Source of the DNA: Ignavibacteriaceae bacterium
GTDB lineage: Bacteria; Bacteroidota; Ignavibacteria; Ignavibacteriales; Ignavibacteriaceae
Direction of reading: 5' to 3'
DNA: 55,910 bases
Assembly (NCBI GenBank): GCA_013388545.1
Contig: JACAFB010000004.1
Location: 1 to 55,910, forward strand
The notes under the pieces are model-generated. The model ran no database searches. It saw only the letters and a program-made list of their open reading frames with translations, and was not told the origin of the DNA. Positions 17,390 through 26,163 of this stretch are shown in pieces; position 1 is the first letter of the stretch, and each line of letters begins with the position of its first letter. The translations under genes were made by a program, and so were the position numbers.

Positions 17390-18181
17390 TTACATGATCC
17401 CTTTATAATTTCCACCATCTACAAGCAAAGTCTGACCTGTAATATAAGAAGCCTGCTTTGAGGAGAAGAATAGCACAGCGGCGGCGATCTCTTCGGGCAT
17501 ACCCAAACGATTAGCCGGAATCAGTTTTGCCATTTCAGCAAGCATTTCCTCATGAGATTTGCCGGAAATTCTGGCACGAGTTACTGCTAATTCATAAAGT
17601 CGATGTGTTAAAGTATAGCCCGGGGCAACATTATTTATTGTAATATTATATTTGCTGACTTCATTGCTCAAAGATTTTGAAAAGCCTGTTAGCCCGGCAC
17701 GAAATGTATTAGAAAGAAGTAAGTTTTCAACTGGTTGTTTAACGGCTACAGAAGTAATATTTATTACTCGTCCCCACTCATTCTTCAGCATTGATGGGAT
17801 AACAAGTTTAGTTGTTCTTATCGCACTCATCAAAACCTGATCATACGCAAAACTCCAGTCATCTTCATTTAAGTCAAGAAAGAATCCAGGTGCCGGACCA
17901 CCGCAATTATTAATCAGTATTTCAATCGGGCCAAAGGATTTTTGGACGCCTTCAATAACATTCTCAATATCTTTAGCTTTATTTAGATCACAAACACACC
18001 AAAAGGCATCGGTATTATATTTCCTTTTCAATTCGGCCGCTGTTGCCATTAATTCATCTTTACCACGTGCACATATGGCCACTCTGCAACCCTCAGCAGC
18101 CAATCCATCAGCAACAGCCTTTCCTATCCCCTTGCTTGAAGCAGTTACCAAGGCTGTTTTTCCTTTAATTCCCAAATCCAT
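17390..18181 (-). CDS. Short-chain dehydrogenase/reductase family protein with substituted catalytic Tyr and Lys
   Basis: The 263-residue length, the TASSKGIG nucleotide motif (13-20), D65-L, NNCGG (91-95) and the C-terminal GQTLLVDGG show the classical SDR fold, close to FabG. The serine of the active site is present (S144 in NITSVAV). At the Tyr-x-x-x-Lys position, 13 residues further on, the sequence is S157-N-T-F-R161, so both Tyr and Lys are replaced. This SNxxR variant occurs in a recognised subgroup of SDRs that carry a 'FabG-like' label, so the gene is probably intact rather than decayed. Whether it still reduces carbonyls is doubtful. It sits between ackA (20 bases upstream) and the FAD oxidoreductase. 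Confidence 0.88.
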   Translation of the reverse strand: MDLGIKGKTALVTASSKGIGKAVADGLAAEGCRVAICARGKDELMATAAELKRKYNTDAFWCVCDLNKAKDIENVIEGVQKSFGPIEILINNCGGPAPGFFLDLNEDDWSFAYDQVLMSAIRTTKLVIPSMLKNEWGRVINITSVAVKQPVENLLLSNTFRAGLTGFSKSLSNEVSKYNITINNVAPGYTLTHRLYELAVTRARISGKSHEEMLAEMAKLIPANRLGMPEEIAAAVLFFSSKQASYITGQTLLVDGGNYKGIM

Positions 18182-18201
18182 TTCTAACTTCGATTTAATA
18201 A

Positions 18202-19419
18202 TTAATTGGCAGGGACAAATTCCTTCTGCATTTCAGAAACAATTTTTGATGTGTCCATTGCAATGACCAATTCTTCATTTGTAGGAATGCGGAGAAGTTT
18301 AACTTTTGAATTATCCTTTGAGAAGATTTCCATTTTAGCTTCGTTTTTTGCTTCATCAAGTTCAATACCCAGGAATTCCATTTCTTTACAGACTTCAGCT
18401 CTTACTTCAACCGAATTTTCTCCAATACCGCCTGTAAACACAACAGCATCCAGTCCGCCCATAGCCGCAGCGTAAGCTCCAATATATTTTTTTATTTTGT
18501 AAGTAAATATTTCGAATGCATAAATTGCTCTGCGCTGATTGTCCTTAACAGCAGCTAAGATTTCCCTCATATCACTGCTTTCTCCACTTATGCCGATCAA
18601 ACCACTGTGTTTATTTAACAGGGTGCCTGCTTCGTTCAGTGACAGCCCTTCTTTACTCATGATGTAAAGGATTAAAGATGGATCAAGATCTCCGCTTCTT
18701 GTGCCCATAATGAGCCCTTCAAGCGGAGTAAATCCCATTGTTGTGTCAATAGATTGACCACTTTTTACTGCAGCCATACTGCAGCCGTTACCAAGATGAG
18801 CGGTTACAATTTTCAGATCTTCGATTGGTTTTCCGATTATTTCCGCTGCTGTTTGCGATACAAAAAGATGAGATGTTCCGTGAAAACCGTAGCGTCTGAT
18901 TTTGTATTTTTTATAAAGTTCGTAAGGAATTCCGTAAAGAAAAGCTTTTGGTGGCATTTTAACATGAAATGCAGTGTCAAAAACACCAACCTGCGGAGTA
19001 TCGGGCAATATTCTTTTAACAGCCATTATACCCTTAATATTAGGGGGATTATGAAGCGGTGCCAGTTCAATATTTTCCTGCAGAACATTGATAACTTCTT
19101 CACTAATTAAAACTGATCCTGAAAAAGATTCTCCTCCGTGAACAACGCGATGCCCAACCGCTTCAATTTCTTCCTTCTTGTCAATAACACCATGATTTTT
19201 ACTAAGCATTACACCCAGAACATATTCAATTGCGACTGTGTGATCAAGAATTTCACCGACAATTTTTATTTCATCATCATTGAACCGTTTGTGAGTAAGA
19301 ACTGCACCAGTCATTCCGATCCTGTCAACCAAACCCTTAGCAAGTGCTTTCTTTTCAACTGTGTCAAAGAACTGATATTTTATTGATGAGCTACCACAAT
19401 TTAAAACTAATACTTTCAT
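18202..19419 (-). CDS. ackA: Acetate kinase
   Basis: Acetate kinase interconverts acetyl phosphate plus ADP and acetate plus ATP. The 405 residues are the standard length. Motifs are NCGSSSIKY at the N-terminus (N7), VGHRVVHGG, GFHGTSHLFV, the AHLGNGCSMAAV phosphate loop, TPLEGLIMGTRSGDLDP, and VVFTGGIGENS near the C-terminus. No phosphotransacetylase gene lies nearby in this window, so its partner must be elsewhere. The gene is in the middle of a co-directional run with a 3-hydroxyacyl-CoA dehydrogenase upstream (40-base gap) and the SDR downstream. This fits fermentative or acyl-CoA metabolism. Confidence 0.98.
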   Translation of the reverse strand: MKVLVLNCGSSSIKYQFFDTVEKKALAKGLVDRIGMTGAVLTHKRFNDDEIKIVGEILDHTVAIEYVLGVMLSKNHGVIDKKEEIEAVGHRVVHGGESFSGSVLISEEVINVLQENIELAPLHNPPNIKGIMAVKRILPDTPQVGVFDTAFHVKMPPKAFLYGIPYELYKKYKIRRYGFHGTSHLFVSQTAAEIIGKPIEDLKIVTAHLGNGCSMAAVKSGQSIDTTMGFTPLEGLIMGTRSGDLDPSLILYIMSKEGLSLNEAGTLLNKHSGLIGISGESSDMREILAAVKDNQRRAIYAFEIFTYKIKKYIGAYAAAMGGLDAVVFTGGIGENSVEVRAEVCKEMEFLGIELDEAKNEAKMEIFSKDNSKVKLLRIPTNEELVIAMDTSKIVSEMQKEFVPAN

Positions 19420-19459
19420 AAAATTCCATTTGGTTTTGTTTAATAAAATTTAAAGAATA

Positions 19460-20398
19460 TTAATAAATTATTCTTCCGTTTTCATCATACTTATAGAAAC
19501 CTTCACCGGTTTTTTTACCGAGTTTTCTTTCCCGGACAAGCTTACGAATTACAGGACAAGGTCTGTATCTTGGTTCACCAAGGGTTTTCCACAAAGTTTC
19601 CATCCAGGCAAGCACTTCATCCAGACCCATCATATCAGCCATTTCAAGCGGGCCACTTTGAAAATTATAACCAAGCTTCATAGCTGTATCGATATCTTTC
19701 GCTGTTGCAACACCTTCGAGCAGAATATACATTGCTTCATTTAGTAATGGAACTATTGCACGAGTGGTCACAAAACCAGGGTATTCATAAACTTCAACCG
19801 GGGTCTTTCCAATTTTGGAGGCAAATTTCTTAACAGCATCAACAGTCTCGTTTGAGGTGTGTAACGATTTAACAAGTTCAACCAGAGGAATTTTAGGGAC
19901 GGGATGAAGGAAATGCATTCCAATCACTTTATCTGGTCTTGATGTAGATTCAGCAAGTTTTGTCAGGCTTAAAGTTGATGTATTTGAGACGAAGATTCCT
20001 TCCTTTTTTGCAAGCTTGTCAACTGTAACGAAAATTGATTTCTTCAATTCAAAATCTTCTTCAACCGCTTCAATAATTAACTCACAGTCCTTAGCCGCTT
20101 CGAGGGAAAATTCCCATTTAATCCTGGAAAGAATTGCTTTCTTCTCTGAATTGGTCATAGCCCATCTTTTTATTTCACGGTTCATAGAAGCATTTAATCC
20201 CGACTGTGCCTTTTGAAGCCGGGGGCTGTCTTTTTCAATTATGGTTACTTCCATTCCTGCAGCAGCTATAGTCTGACCTATGCCCTGCCCCATTACCCCT
20301 GCACCAATTATTGCAATATTTTTTATTAGTTCAGTGTCTTCACTCAAAGCAGATGCGCTTTCGAGCAAATCTTCAAGTTTTAATTTATCGTTCGCCAT
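19460..20398 (-). CDS. hbd: 3-hydroxyacyl-CoA (3-hydroxybutyryl-CoA) dehydrogenase
   Basis: The 312-residue protein oxidises or reduces 3-hydroxyacyl-CoA with NAD(H). The NAD fold is IGAGVMGQGIG (G32, G34, G37). SNTSTLS and GMHFLHPVPKIPLVE carry the conserved Ser and catalytic His, and a C-terminal helical domain has GFVTTRAIVPLLNEA and ADMMGLDEVL. It is slightly longer than the usual 280-290 residues because of about 26 residues ahead of the first strand; AGGG just before the ATG supports this start. It could act in butyrate-type fermentation or beta-oxidation. Crotonase and thiolase genes are not present here, so the direction is unknown. Confidence 0.93.
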   Translation of the reverse strand: MANDKLKLEDLLESASALSEDTELIKNIAIIGAGVMGQGIGQTIAAAGMEVTIIEKDSPRLQKAQSGLNASMNREIKRWAMTNSEKKAILSRIKWEFSLEAAKDCELIIEAVEEDFELKKSIFVTVDKLAKKEGIFVSNTSTLSLTKLAESTSRPDKVIGMHFLHPVPKIPLVELVKSLHTSNETVDAVKKFASKIGKTPVEVYEYPGFVTTRAIVPLLNEAMYILLEGVATAKDIDTAMKLGYNFQSGPLEMADMMGLDEVLAWMETLWKTLGEPRYRPCPVIRKLVRERKLGKKTGEGFYKYDENGRIIY

Positions 20399-20405
20399 AT
20401 TTTCC

Positions 20406-21353
20406 CTATATATTTTTATTTACTTTCTTTTCTAATGTTAACTGTCTTAATTTTTTCAATTGAGAATCATTGAGATTAATAATCAAGTTAATCTTTCTTC
20501 CCTGCCTCAACAAATCTATCTCATCCAATAACCCGTGTAACTGATCTGATAAATGTTGTTCCTTTTTTTTCTGTAACATATCGTTTATTCCAAACGCCAG
20601 AAATTTAGCATCGTTAGTATTTTTACAACTAATCGAGAGATATATTTTTATTCCATCATCAAAGCTTGAAGATATTGAGTACTCCCTGATCATTTTCAGC
20701 CACGAATTATCTTCCTTTGGATTAACCGGAAGAAACTCACTCAAAACCGATACCAGATAAAATCCCTGACTACTTGCAACCCAATAATAATTTTTGTTTT
20801 TCACATTATCGATGGAATATTTTAATCCTTTATTTTCAAAAATTGATCCTTCCTTGTTTTTGGTTCCTTTTTTATCGGACAGATCTGCGGAAGTTAAAAC
20901 TAAAATGGAATCTTTGAAGGCTTTTAAGCAAACATTTTTGTTCCCTGAAAATCTTTTTTGCACTGCTTCTTTGTCATAAATAAAATATTTATCAATGAAA
21001 GCTTTAATCTTTTCTTTACCAGAATTAAAGGTAAGAACGACAGTATTTTGGCCGATCCAGGAAGAAGAAATAATCATCTCTTTAATTCCTTTCCCGGGTA
21101 ACAATCCGCTTTCTTTTTTGAATAACGAAATCATATCTTCAGAAGAAGCTTTTTCATCCGGCTTATCATTAAATAACCACTTCCCAGCCTCTGAATTTTT
21201 TAGATTATCGTAATTCATATAGATAACTATGTCGCTGTTAAAGGGCAGAAAACTTAAAATCTGTTTCTGATACGAAGTTATTGGTTGATCCGGGTCATCC
21301 TGATTGCAGCCAATCAATAAAACAAAAATCAGATATAATAACGAGCGGCTCAT
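20406..21353 (-). CDS. Lipoprotein of unknown function
   Basis: The 315-residue protein starts with a short signal (SRSLLYLIFVLLIGC), whose lipobox LIGC is followed by an Asp/Gln-rich linker, so it should be lipid-anchored outside the cytoplasm. The first mature segment, LSFLPFNSDIVIYMNYDNLK, opens a roughly 250-residue alpha/beta domain. This resembles the poorly characterised periplasmic proteins whose opening reads 'P-x-D-x-x-x-Y-x-N-x-x-x-L'. A lysine-rich tail follows. No enzyme motif is seen. The gene is 4 bases from the ABC permease gene and 7 from the dehydrogenase gene. It is plausibly a periplasmic companion of the ABC system, but that is inference. Confidence 0.72.
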   Translation of the reverse strand: MSRSLLYLIFVLLIGCNQDDPDQPITSYQKQILSFLPFNSDIVIYMNYDNLKNSEAGKWLFNDKPDEKASSEDMISLFKKESGLLPGKGIKEMIISSSWIGQNTVVLTFNSGKEKIKAFIDKYFIYDKEAVQKRFSGNKNVCLKAFKDSILVLTSADLSDKKGTKNKEGSIFENKGLKYSIDNVKNKNYYWVASSQGFYLVSVLSEFLPVNPKEDNSWLKMIREYSISSSFDDGIKIYLSISCKNTNDAKFLAFGINDMLQKKKEQHLSDQLHGLLDEIDLLRQGRKINLIINLNDSQLKKLRQLTLEKKVNKNI

Positions 21354-21357
21354 TTTC

Positions 21358-22179
21358 TTAGAAATCTTTATTATTAAATAGCCAGATTGAAGACATCATA
21401 CAGGCGACCAAAAATAAAAAGGAAGTAATAACAGGCTGAAAATCCGAAACAGGTTTACCTAATGCAAGGTCAACATTTATTTTGCTAAGTAATTCTGCTG
21501 TTTTGGGAACAATGTAGTAAATTACATCAATTACTGTTTTAACAATATTATTATCAATAAGCATATAAATTTTTTCTTTGAATACTAATAAAAGAGGACT
21601 CAGAATAAGGAAGATAAAATACGAAAGCATCATGCCGAGCATTGAACCTTTCGTTAAAATTCCACAAAGAACAATCAAAGAATAAAGCACAGCAAATGTA
21701 AAAGTGATGATCACAACTGAATACAAGAAAGAAATATTCCAGTAATTAAATTTGAATGAAATGATCAACCAGACACCAGCGACCAGGAAAAGAATATTCA
21801 GAAAAACAACCAGAACTCCGCCGAAATATTTTCCCCATAAAAGCTGTGAACGAGAAACAGGCTTTGATAAGAGCAGATCAATGTTTCCTTTCTCGAGCAT
21901 AACAGGAACAAAACTAGATGATGCAAATATTGCAAGCAAAAGACACAAACCCGAAAGCGGATTGACAATCATTAATTGAATAGATGAAACTATTTCCTTA
22001 AAAATTTGAGGATCATTTGTCTGATTTTGAACCTGCAATAACGTATTCAAATCAGTTACAGCAATAATTGCAAAAGTAATTAAAAGAGTTACGATTGAAA
22101 GACCAGCAAAAAAAATAATTACTTTCCTCGCCATTGCCTCTCTTAATGTGAACCAGGTAATGATTAAAATATTTTTCAT
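21358..22179 (-). CDS. ABC-2 type transporter permease
   Basis: This 273-residue membrane protein has six predicted hydrophobic stretches (about residues 18-45, 75-95, 105-135, 140-170, 178-205 and 245-265). It contains the ABC-2 landmark EKGNIDLLLSKPVSRSQLLWGKY near residue 95, where the coupling helix lies. It starts with ATGA overlapping the stop of the ATPase gene, so the two subunits are coupled. Such NosY/YwfG-like permeases export lipids, drugs or polysaccharide parts, or assist membrane protein assembly. No substrate can be assigned here. Confidence 0.9.
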   Translation of the reverse strand: MKNILIITWFTLREAMARKVIIFFAGLSIVTLLITFAIIAVTDLNTLLQVQNQTNDPQIFKEIVSSIQLMIVNPLSGLCLLLAIFASSSFVPVMLEKGNIDLLLSKPVSRSQLLWGKYFGGVLVVFLNILFLVAGVWLIISFKFNYWNISFLYSVVIITFTFAVLYSLIVLCGILTKGSMLGMMLSYFIFLILSPLLLVFKEKIYMLIDNNIVKTVIDVIYYIVPKTAELLSKINVDLALGKPVSDFQPVITSFLFLVACMMSSIWLFNNKDF

Positions 22180-23117
22180 TGCACTGATTCCTTATCCGAT
22201 TCATAAATCAGTGAGATAAACATCTCTTCAAGGGTATTTTTAAGCGGTAATACTTCTGTAATAATTATATGATTATTTCTTAGCTGATCTATAAAAGAAT
22301 TAAGTTCATTAAGATCATTTAGCTTAAGGCTGTATGCGCCATCACTTAGAACAGTAATTGATTGTCCTGCGAGTAAATTTTCAGTTATAGTTTGAGGCAA
22401 CTTACCCTCAACTCGTATCCGGTATTCCTGCTTTCGTTCAGTTAGTTCTGATACTTTTCCTTCACGAATTAGTTTTCCTTTGTTGAGAATCCCAACGCGA
22501 TCGGTCACCAATTCAACTTCTGATAATAAATGACTATTAAGAAAAATGGTTTTACCCATTTCTTTCAGGTTCATTAAAATATCTCTGATTTCCTTTCTGC
22601 CAATGGGATCAACGCCATCTGTCGGTTCATCAAGAAACAAAACATCGGGGTTATTTATCATGGCTTGTGCAAGTCCAAGCCGCTGCATCATTCCTTTTGA
22701 ATAAGCTTTTACTTTTATCTTTTTCCACTTTTCAAGCTTTACAAGATCGAGCATTTCGTCGATTCTTCTATTAAGTTCAAAACCCTGCATCCCGCTCAGC
22801 TTACCAAAAAATTCAAGCACCTGTTTGCCGGAGAGGTACGGAGGGTATTTATGGTTTTCAGGAAGGTAGCCAATTCTTGATTTGATCTTGTAGTCTGAAA
22901 CTTCTTTCCCAAGGATTTTTGAATTTCCGGCATTAGGAAATGTAATTCCGAGAAGCAGCTTTATCAGTGTGGTTTTACCAGCTCCATTTGGACCTAATAA
23001 GCCAAAAATAGTTCCTGGAGGAATGCTGATGGTAAAATCATTCAAGGCAGTTATTTTTTTCTTACCAAAGGATGAAGAATATATTTTGGTAAGGGAATTA
23101 GTTTCAATCGCATTCAT
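22176..23117 (-). CDS. ABC transporter ATP-binding protein
   Basis: This 313-residue ATPase has Walker A GPNGAGKTT, Q-loop LPENHKYPPYLSGKQ, signature YSKGMMQRLGLAQA (KGMMQ in place of SGGQ, common in ABC-2 exporters), Walker B VLFLDEPTDGVDP and the H-loop NSHLLSE. The C-terminal 80 residues form an extra domain (RIRVEGKLPQT onwards) seen in ABC-2 ATPases. I chose ATG at 23117 over the TTG three codons earlier: AGGGG lies 9-10 bases from the ATG but only about one base from the TTG. The AGGGG is part of a short CCCC-GACA-GGGG hairpin. The permease follows with a 4-base overlap. Confidence 0.93.
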   Translation of the reverse strand: MNAIETNSLTKIYSSSFGKKKITALNDFTISIPPGTIFGLLGPNGAGKTTLIKLLLGITFPNAGNSKILGKEVSDYKIKSRIGYLPENHKYPPYLSGKQVLEFFGKLSGMQGFELNRRIDEMLDLVKLEKWKKIKVKAYSKGMMQRLGLAQAMINNPDVLFLDEPTDGVDPIGRKEIRDILMNLKEMGKTIFLNSHLLSEVELVTDRVGILNKGKLIREGKVSELTERKQEYRIRVEGKLPQTITENLLAGQSITVLSDGAYSLKLNDLNELNSFIDQLRNNHIIITEVLPLKNTLEEMFISLIYESDKESVQ

Positions 23118-23200
23118 ATGTAACAAACCCCTGTCGGGGAAATTTTTCTTATTTCTTATTTAAATTTAGTTAAAATTATCATCTCTTTTCAGTATCAAAT

Positions 23201-23228
23201 AAAAAAACCGGAGTGTTACTCCGGCTTT
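23201..23228 (-). terminator. Rho-independent terminator of the Asp-box protein gene
   Basis: On the minus strand CCGGAGT-AAC-ACTCCGG (23224 to 23208) is a 7-base-pair stem with a 3-base loop, followed by seven T (23207-23201). It lies 13 bases past the stop of the gene ending at 23241 and just upstream of the ABC ATPase gene. Confidence 0.88.
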
Positions 23229-23240
23229 ATAATAAAAAAA

Positions 23241-26027
23241 TCATTTCATTAATATTAATTTTTTCATGTCTTTAAAGACATTCTGATTGTTTAAATCACT
23301 AACCACAAGTGAATAAAAATAAATACCCGATGCCTTACTTGAAGCAGTCCATTGTGATTCATAAAATCCAGGATTTTGAATTTTATCAACTAATGTTTGA
23401 ACATGTTGACCGAGCGAATTAAATATTTCAAGTTTCACATTTGCTTCGAAAGGAATAGTGTATTTAATTGTGGTTGTAGGGTTGAACGGGTTTGGAAAAT
23501 TCTGTCCGAGTTCAATTCTTATCGGGGCAAACTCAACGTTAACATCAATTACATTAGAGTAATCAAAGCTACCATTAAAATCTGTTTGCTTCAGTCTGTA
23601 AAGAACAGTACCTGAGTAATAATTATCTGAATAATCATCAACAAAACGATATGATTTTTTTTCTGTAGTGGTTCCATTACCCTGTCTGACTCCAATCGTG
23701 GTCCAATCAGAATTTTTAAATTTTCTTTGAACTTCGAAATAATTGTTATTGGTTTCAGAATCTGTACTCCAGTCAAGAATTATCTTTTTATCATCAATGG
23801 TTGCATAAAAAGTAGAAAGCTCAACAGGAACGCCAAAATCAATATAAGTTTCATAAACACCACGGCCATGAGTTCCGGCTCTAAGCATCTTTGTTGATGG
23901 GGAATAATCAATATGCAAAATGACAGTATTTGGTAGCCCGTTATAAAGTTCAATCCAGTTTAATCCATTATTTTGAGTATAGAACACACCAATATCTGTC
24001 CCGACAAAATAAGTTTGGGGATTTGCTGCATCTTCAGTATAAATAAAAAGATCATTGACCGGAGAATCGGGTAAATTGCCGTGTATGCTTTGCCAACTAT
24101 TACCGCCGTTGGTTGATTTATAAACTTTATTGGTACCGAAGCCCGAGAAAGTAAGCATAACAATATCAGAGGAATCCGGATGAACATAAACTGAAGTTAT
24201 GGTTTTATTTGGAAGGCCCGCAGTTTTGTTTGTCCAGTTAACTCCTCCATCGGTTGAAAGAAAAACTTTGCTTCCGGAAGTTGCATATAAAATTTGAGGA
24301 TTGGATTTACTTATAGCAAGCTCTCTTACTGAGCTGGTACCGTTTACATTTCCGGATATTGCAGTCCAGGAAGCACCATTATTCGTTGATTTATAAATCC
24401 TTTGACGGGCAACAAAGAAGACTCCATTCTCTCCCGGATGAGCTATAATCGGGGCGACCCAGGCAGCATTTTCATTGTTATTAATTCCGCTGGTTGAGCT
24501 GTACCAGTTTACTCCATTATTTGTTGTTCTGAATATTCCGCCGTTTTGTGTTTCTCCAAGTATAAAAGCAGAACTAAAGGGACTAAATGAAACTTCACCT
24601 CCGTCACCGCCATAAACCGCTGCCCAATTAAGTGTAGAAAGCGTTTGTTGTGTACCATTATCCTGAGTTCCACCAAGTATTCTACTTGGATCATACGGGC
24701 TTGCAGCAATTCTGTAAAACTGAGTTAAAGTTAATGTTTGATTCATATTCGTGAAAGAATTACCATTGTTGGTTGTTTTCCAAACACCTCCATCATTACA
24801 AACAAAAAAGGTATTTTCATCGGTGGGATGGAAAAAAAGGAAATGCTGATCAACGTGAACAGAGCCACCATTATATCCATTGGTTATATTAGTAAAAGTG
24901 CTTCCGGCATTGGTTGATCTGAAAATATCAATCGCTCCAACATAAACTTTTTCAGGATTTAAGGGATTTACTCTGCAATAGAGGTCATACCAGGCTTGTC
25001 CGCCGCCATCCAAATTAGACAGTACAGTTGTCCAGTTCAAACCTTTGTTTGTTGATTTAAAGATGTTGACCGAACCTGAATTAAAATAAACAGCAGCATA
25101 CATATAATTTGTATTTGACCTGCACAGATCAAAATGTGTGCGGCTTCCGCTTGACAATCCGGAAGAACCAAAAGATTGAAAAGTTGCACCGCCATCAATT
25201 GAACGAACAATTCCTATCCCTGAACCAACAGCAAAAGCAGTATCACCATTTGGAGTAAATACCACATCATCGCATCTTCCCGAAGCAAGCACTGTCCAGC
25301 TCAAGCCAGCATCTGTACTTCTAAATAAACCAGCGCTTCCTAAAGCTGCTAACAGTTGATCAGGGAAATTTGGCCTTATAACAATTCTTGAAAAATAAGT
25401 TGAAAGAGGAAGACCGTTAGTAATGTGAGACCATGTGTTTCCGGCATCGGTGGATTTAAGTAATCCTCTTCCATAGTAAGATGCACCGCTGTAGGTTGCT
25501 TCACCGGTTCCGGCATAAATCACATTCGGATTGTAAGGATCAATCACAATTGCACCCATCGAAAGTGAAGCTTGATAATCTGTCAGCGGTGACCAGCTTA
25601 CTCCACCATCAGTTGACTTCCATACCCCTCCATTAGCAGCTCCGATATAAATTATATTAGGATCGGTGGGATGATAACTGCCTGTGACAATTCTTGAGGA
25701 AATATTGCCGTAGTTGAAATAAGCTCCAGGTGTTGGTCCGAGACTAACCCAGACGGAATTATAAGCCTCCTTATTAAAATTTAATTCTCTTAAACTCATT
25801 TTCTGTTTAATTGAATTTGAATATGCATCCGGAGAAATGAAACCTTCGGGATAAGCTCTTTCTTCCCAGAAAGCCCACTGTCTTGAAAAAGCTTTAGTAT
25901 TTTTCACATTATCAGGCGCATTGCTGAAGATTGTATTTTCCATTTGTTTATCCAGAAATTCTACCTGGGCAGGAAGACTTGTTATAATTAAAAGCGAGAT
26001 CACAATGGCTAAAAAAAATCTGGGCAT
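23241..26027 (-). CDS. Secreted Asp-box (BNR/sortilin-like) beta-propeller protein with type IX sorting domain
   Basis: The 928-residue protein has a signal peptide (MPRFFLAIVISLLIITSLPA) and then two long beta-propeller regions (about 90-740). At least ten S/T-x-D/N-x-G-x-x-W/F Asp-box motifs are present, for example STDGGVSW, STDAGNTW, STNKGLNW, TTNNGNSF, STDGGVNW and STNGGNSW. The fold is that of sortilin (VPS10-like) and some xyloglucanases. A linker domain starting VELSTFYA (about 770) precedes a C-terminal NPFNPTTTIKYTIP type IX sorting signal. I chose the ATG at 26027 because AGAGGA sits 4-5 bases upstream and the signal peptide begins there. No catalytic pair is evident, so a structural or binding role is as likely as an enzyme. 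Confidence 0.92.
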   Translation of the reverse strand: MPRFFLAIVISLLIITSLPAQVEFLDKQMENTIFSNAPDNVKNTKAFSRQWAFWEERAYPEGFISPDAYSNSIKQKMSLRELNFNKEAYNSVWVSLGPTPGAYFNYGNISSRIVTGSYHPTDPNIIYIGAANGGVWKSTDGGVSWSPLTDYQASLSMGAIVIDPYNPNVIYAGTGEATYSGASYYGRGLLKSTDAGNTWSHITNGLPLSTYFSRIVIRPNFPDQLLAALGSAGLFRSTDAGLSWTVLASGRCDDVVFTPNGDTAFAVGSGIGIVRSIDGGATFQSFGSSGLSSGSRTHFDLCRSNTNYMYAAVYFNSGSVNIFKSTNKGLNWTTVLSNLDGGGQAWYDLYCRVNPLNPEKVYVGAIDIFRSTNAGSTFTNITNGYNGGSVHVDQHFLFFHPTDENTFFVCNDGGVWKTTNNGNSFTNMNQTLTLTQFYRIAASPYDPSRILGGTQDNGTQQTLSTLNWAAVYGGDGGEVSFSPFSSAFILGETQNGGIFRTTNNGVNWYSSTSGINNNENAAWVAPIIAHPGENGVFFVARQRIYKSTNNGASWTAISGNVNGTSSVRELAISKSNPQILYATSGSKVFLSTDGGVNWTNKTAGLPNKTITSVYVHPDSSDIVMLTFSGFGTNKVYKSTNGGNSWQSIHGNLPDSPVNDLFIYTEDAANPQTYFVGTDIGVFYTQNNGLNWIELYNGLPNTVILHIDYSPSTKMLRAGTHGRGVYETYIDFGVPVELSTFYATIDDKKIILDWSTDSETNNNYFEVQRKFKNSDWTTIGVRQGNGTTTEKKSYRFVDDYSDNYYSGTVLYRLKQTDFNGSFDYSNVIDVNVEFAPIRIELGQNFPNPFNPTTTIKYTIPFEANVKLEIFNSLGQHVQTLVDKIQNPGFYESQWTASSKASGIYFYSLVVSDLNNQNVFKDMKKLILMK

Positions 26028-26163
26028 AATTTCCTCTTTATATTTATTTTTAATATAAACTGTTACGGCATAAATAAAGTGACTGTTAAAAATAATTCTT
26101 AATCTTAGATTAAACCAGTGAAAAAGTAACATTTCTCCGGATCATTTTTAAATAAAAATCCAG

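Noticed and set aside
18754..19110. A 118-codon open frame on the plus strand
   Set aside because: It lies entirely opposite ackA, has a composition typical of an antisense shadow and no ribosome binding site.
26028..26132. A 35-codon N-terminal extension of the Asp-box protein
   Set aside because: The extension precedes a clear ribosome binding site and signal peptide at 26027, so it is not likely translated.
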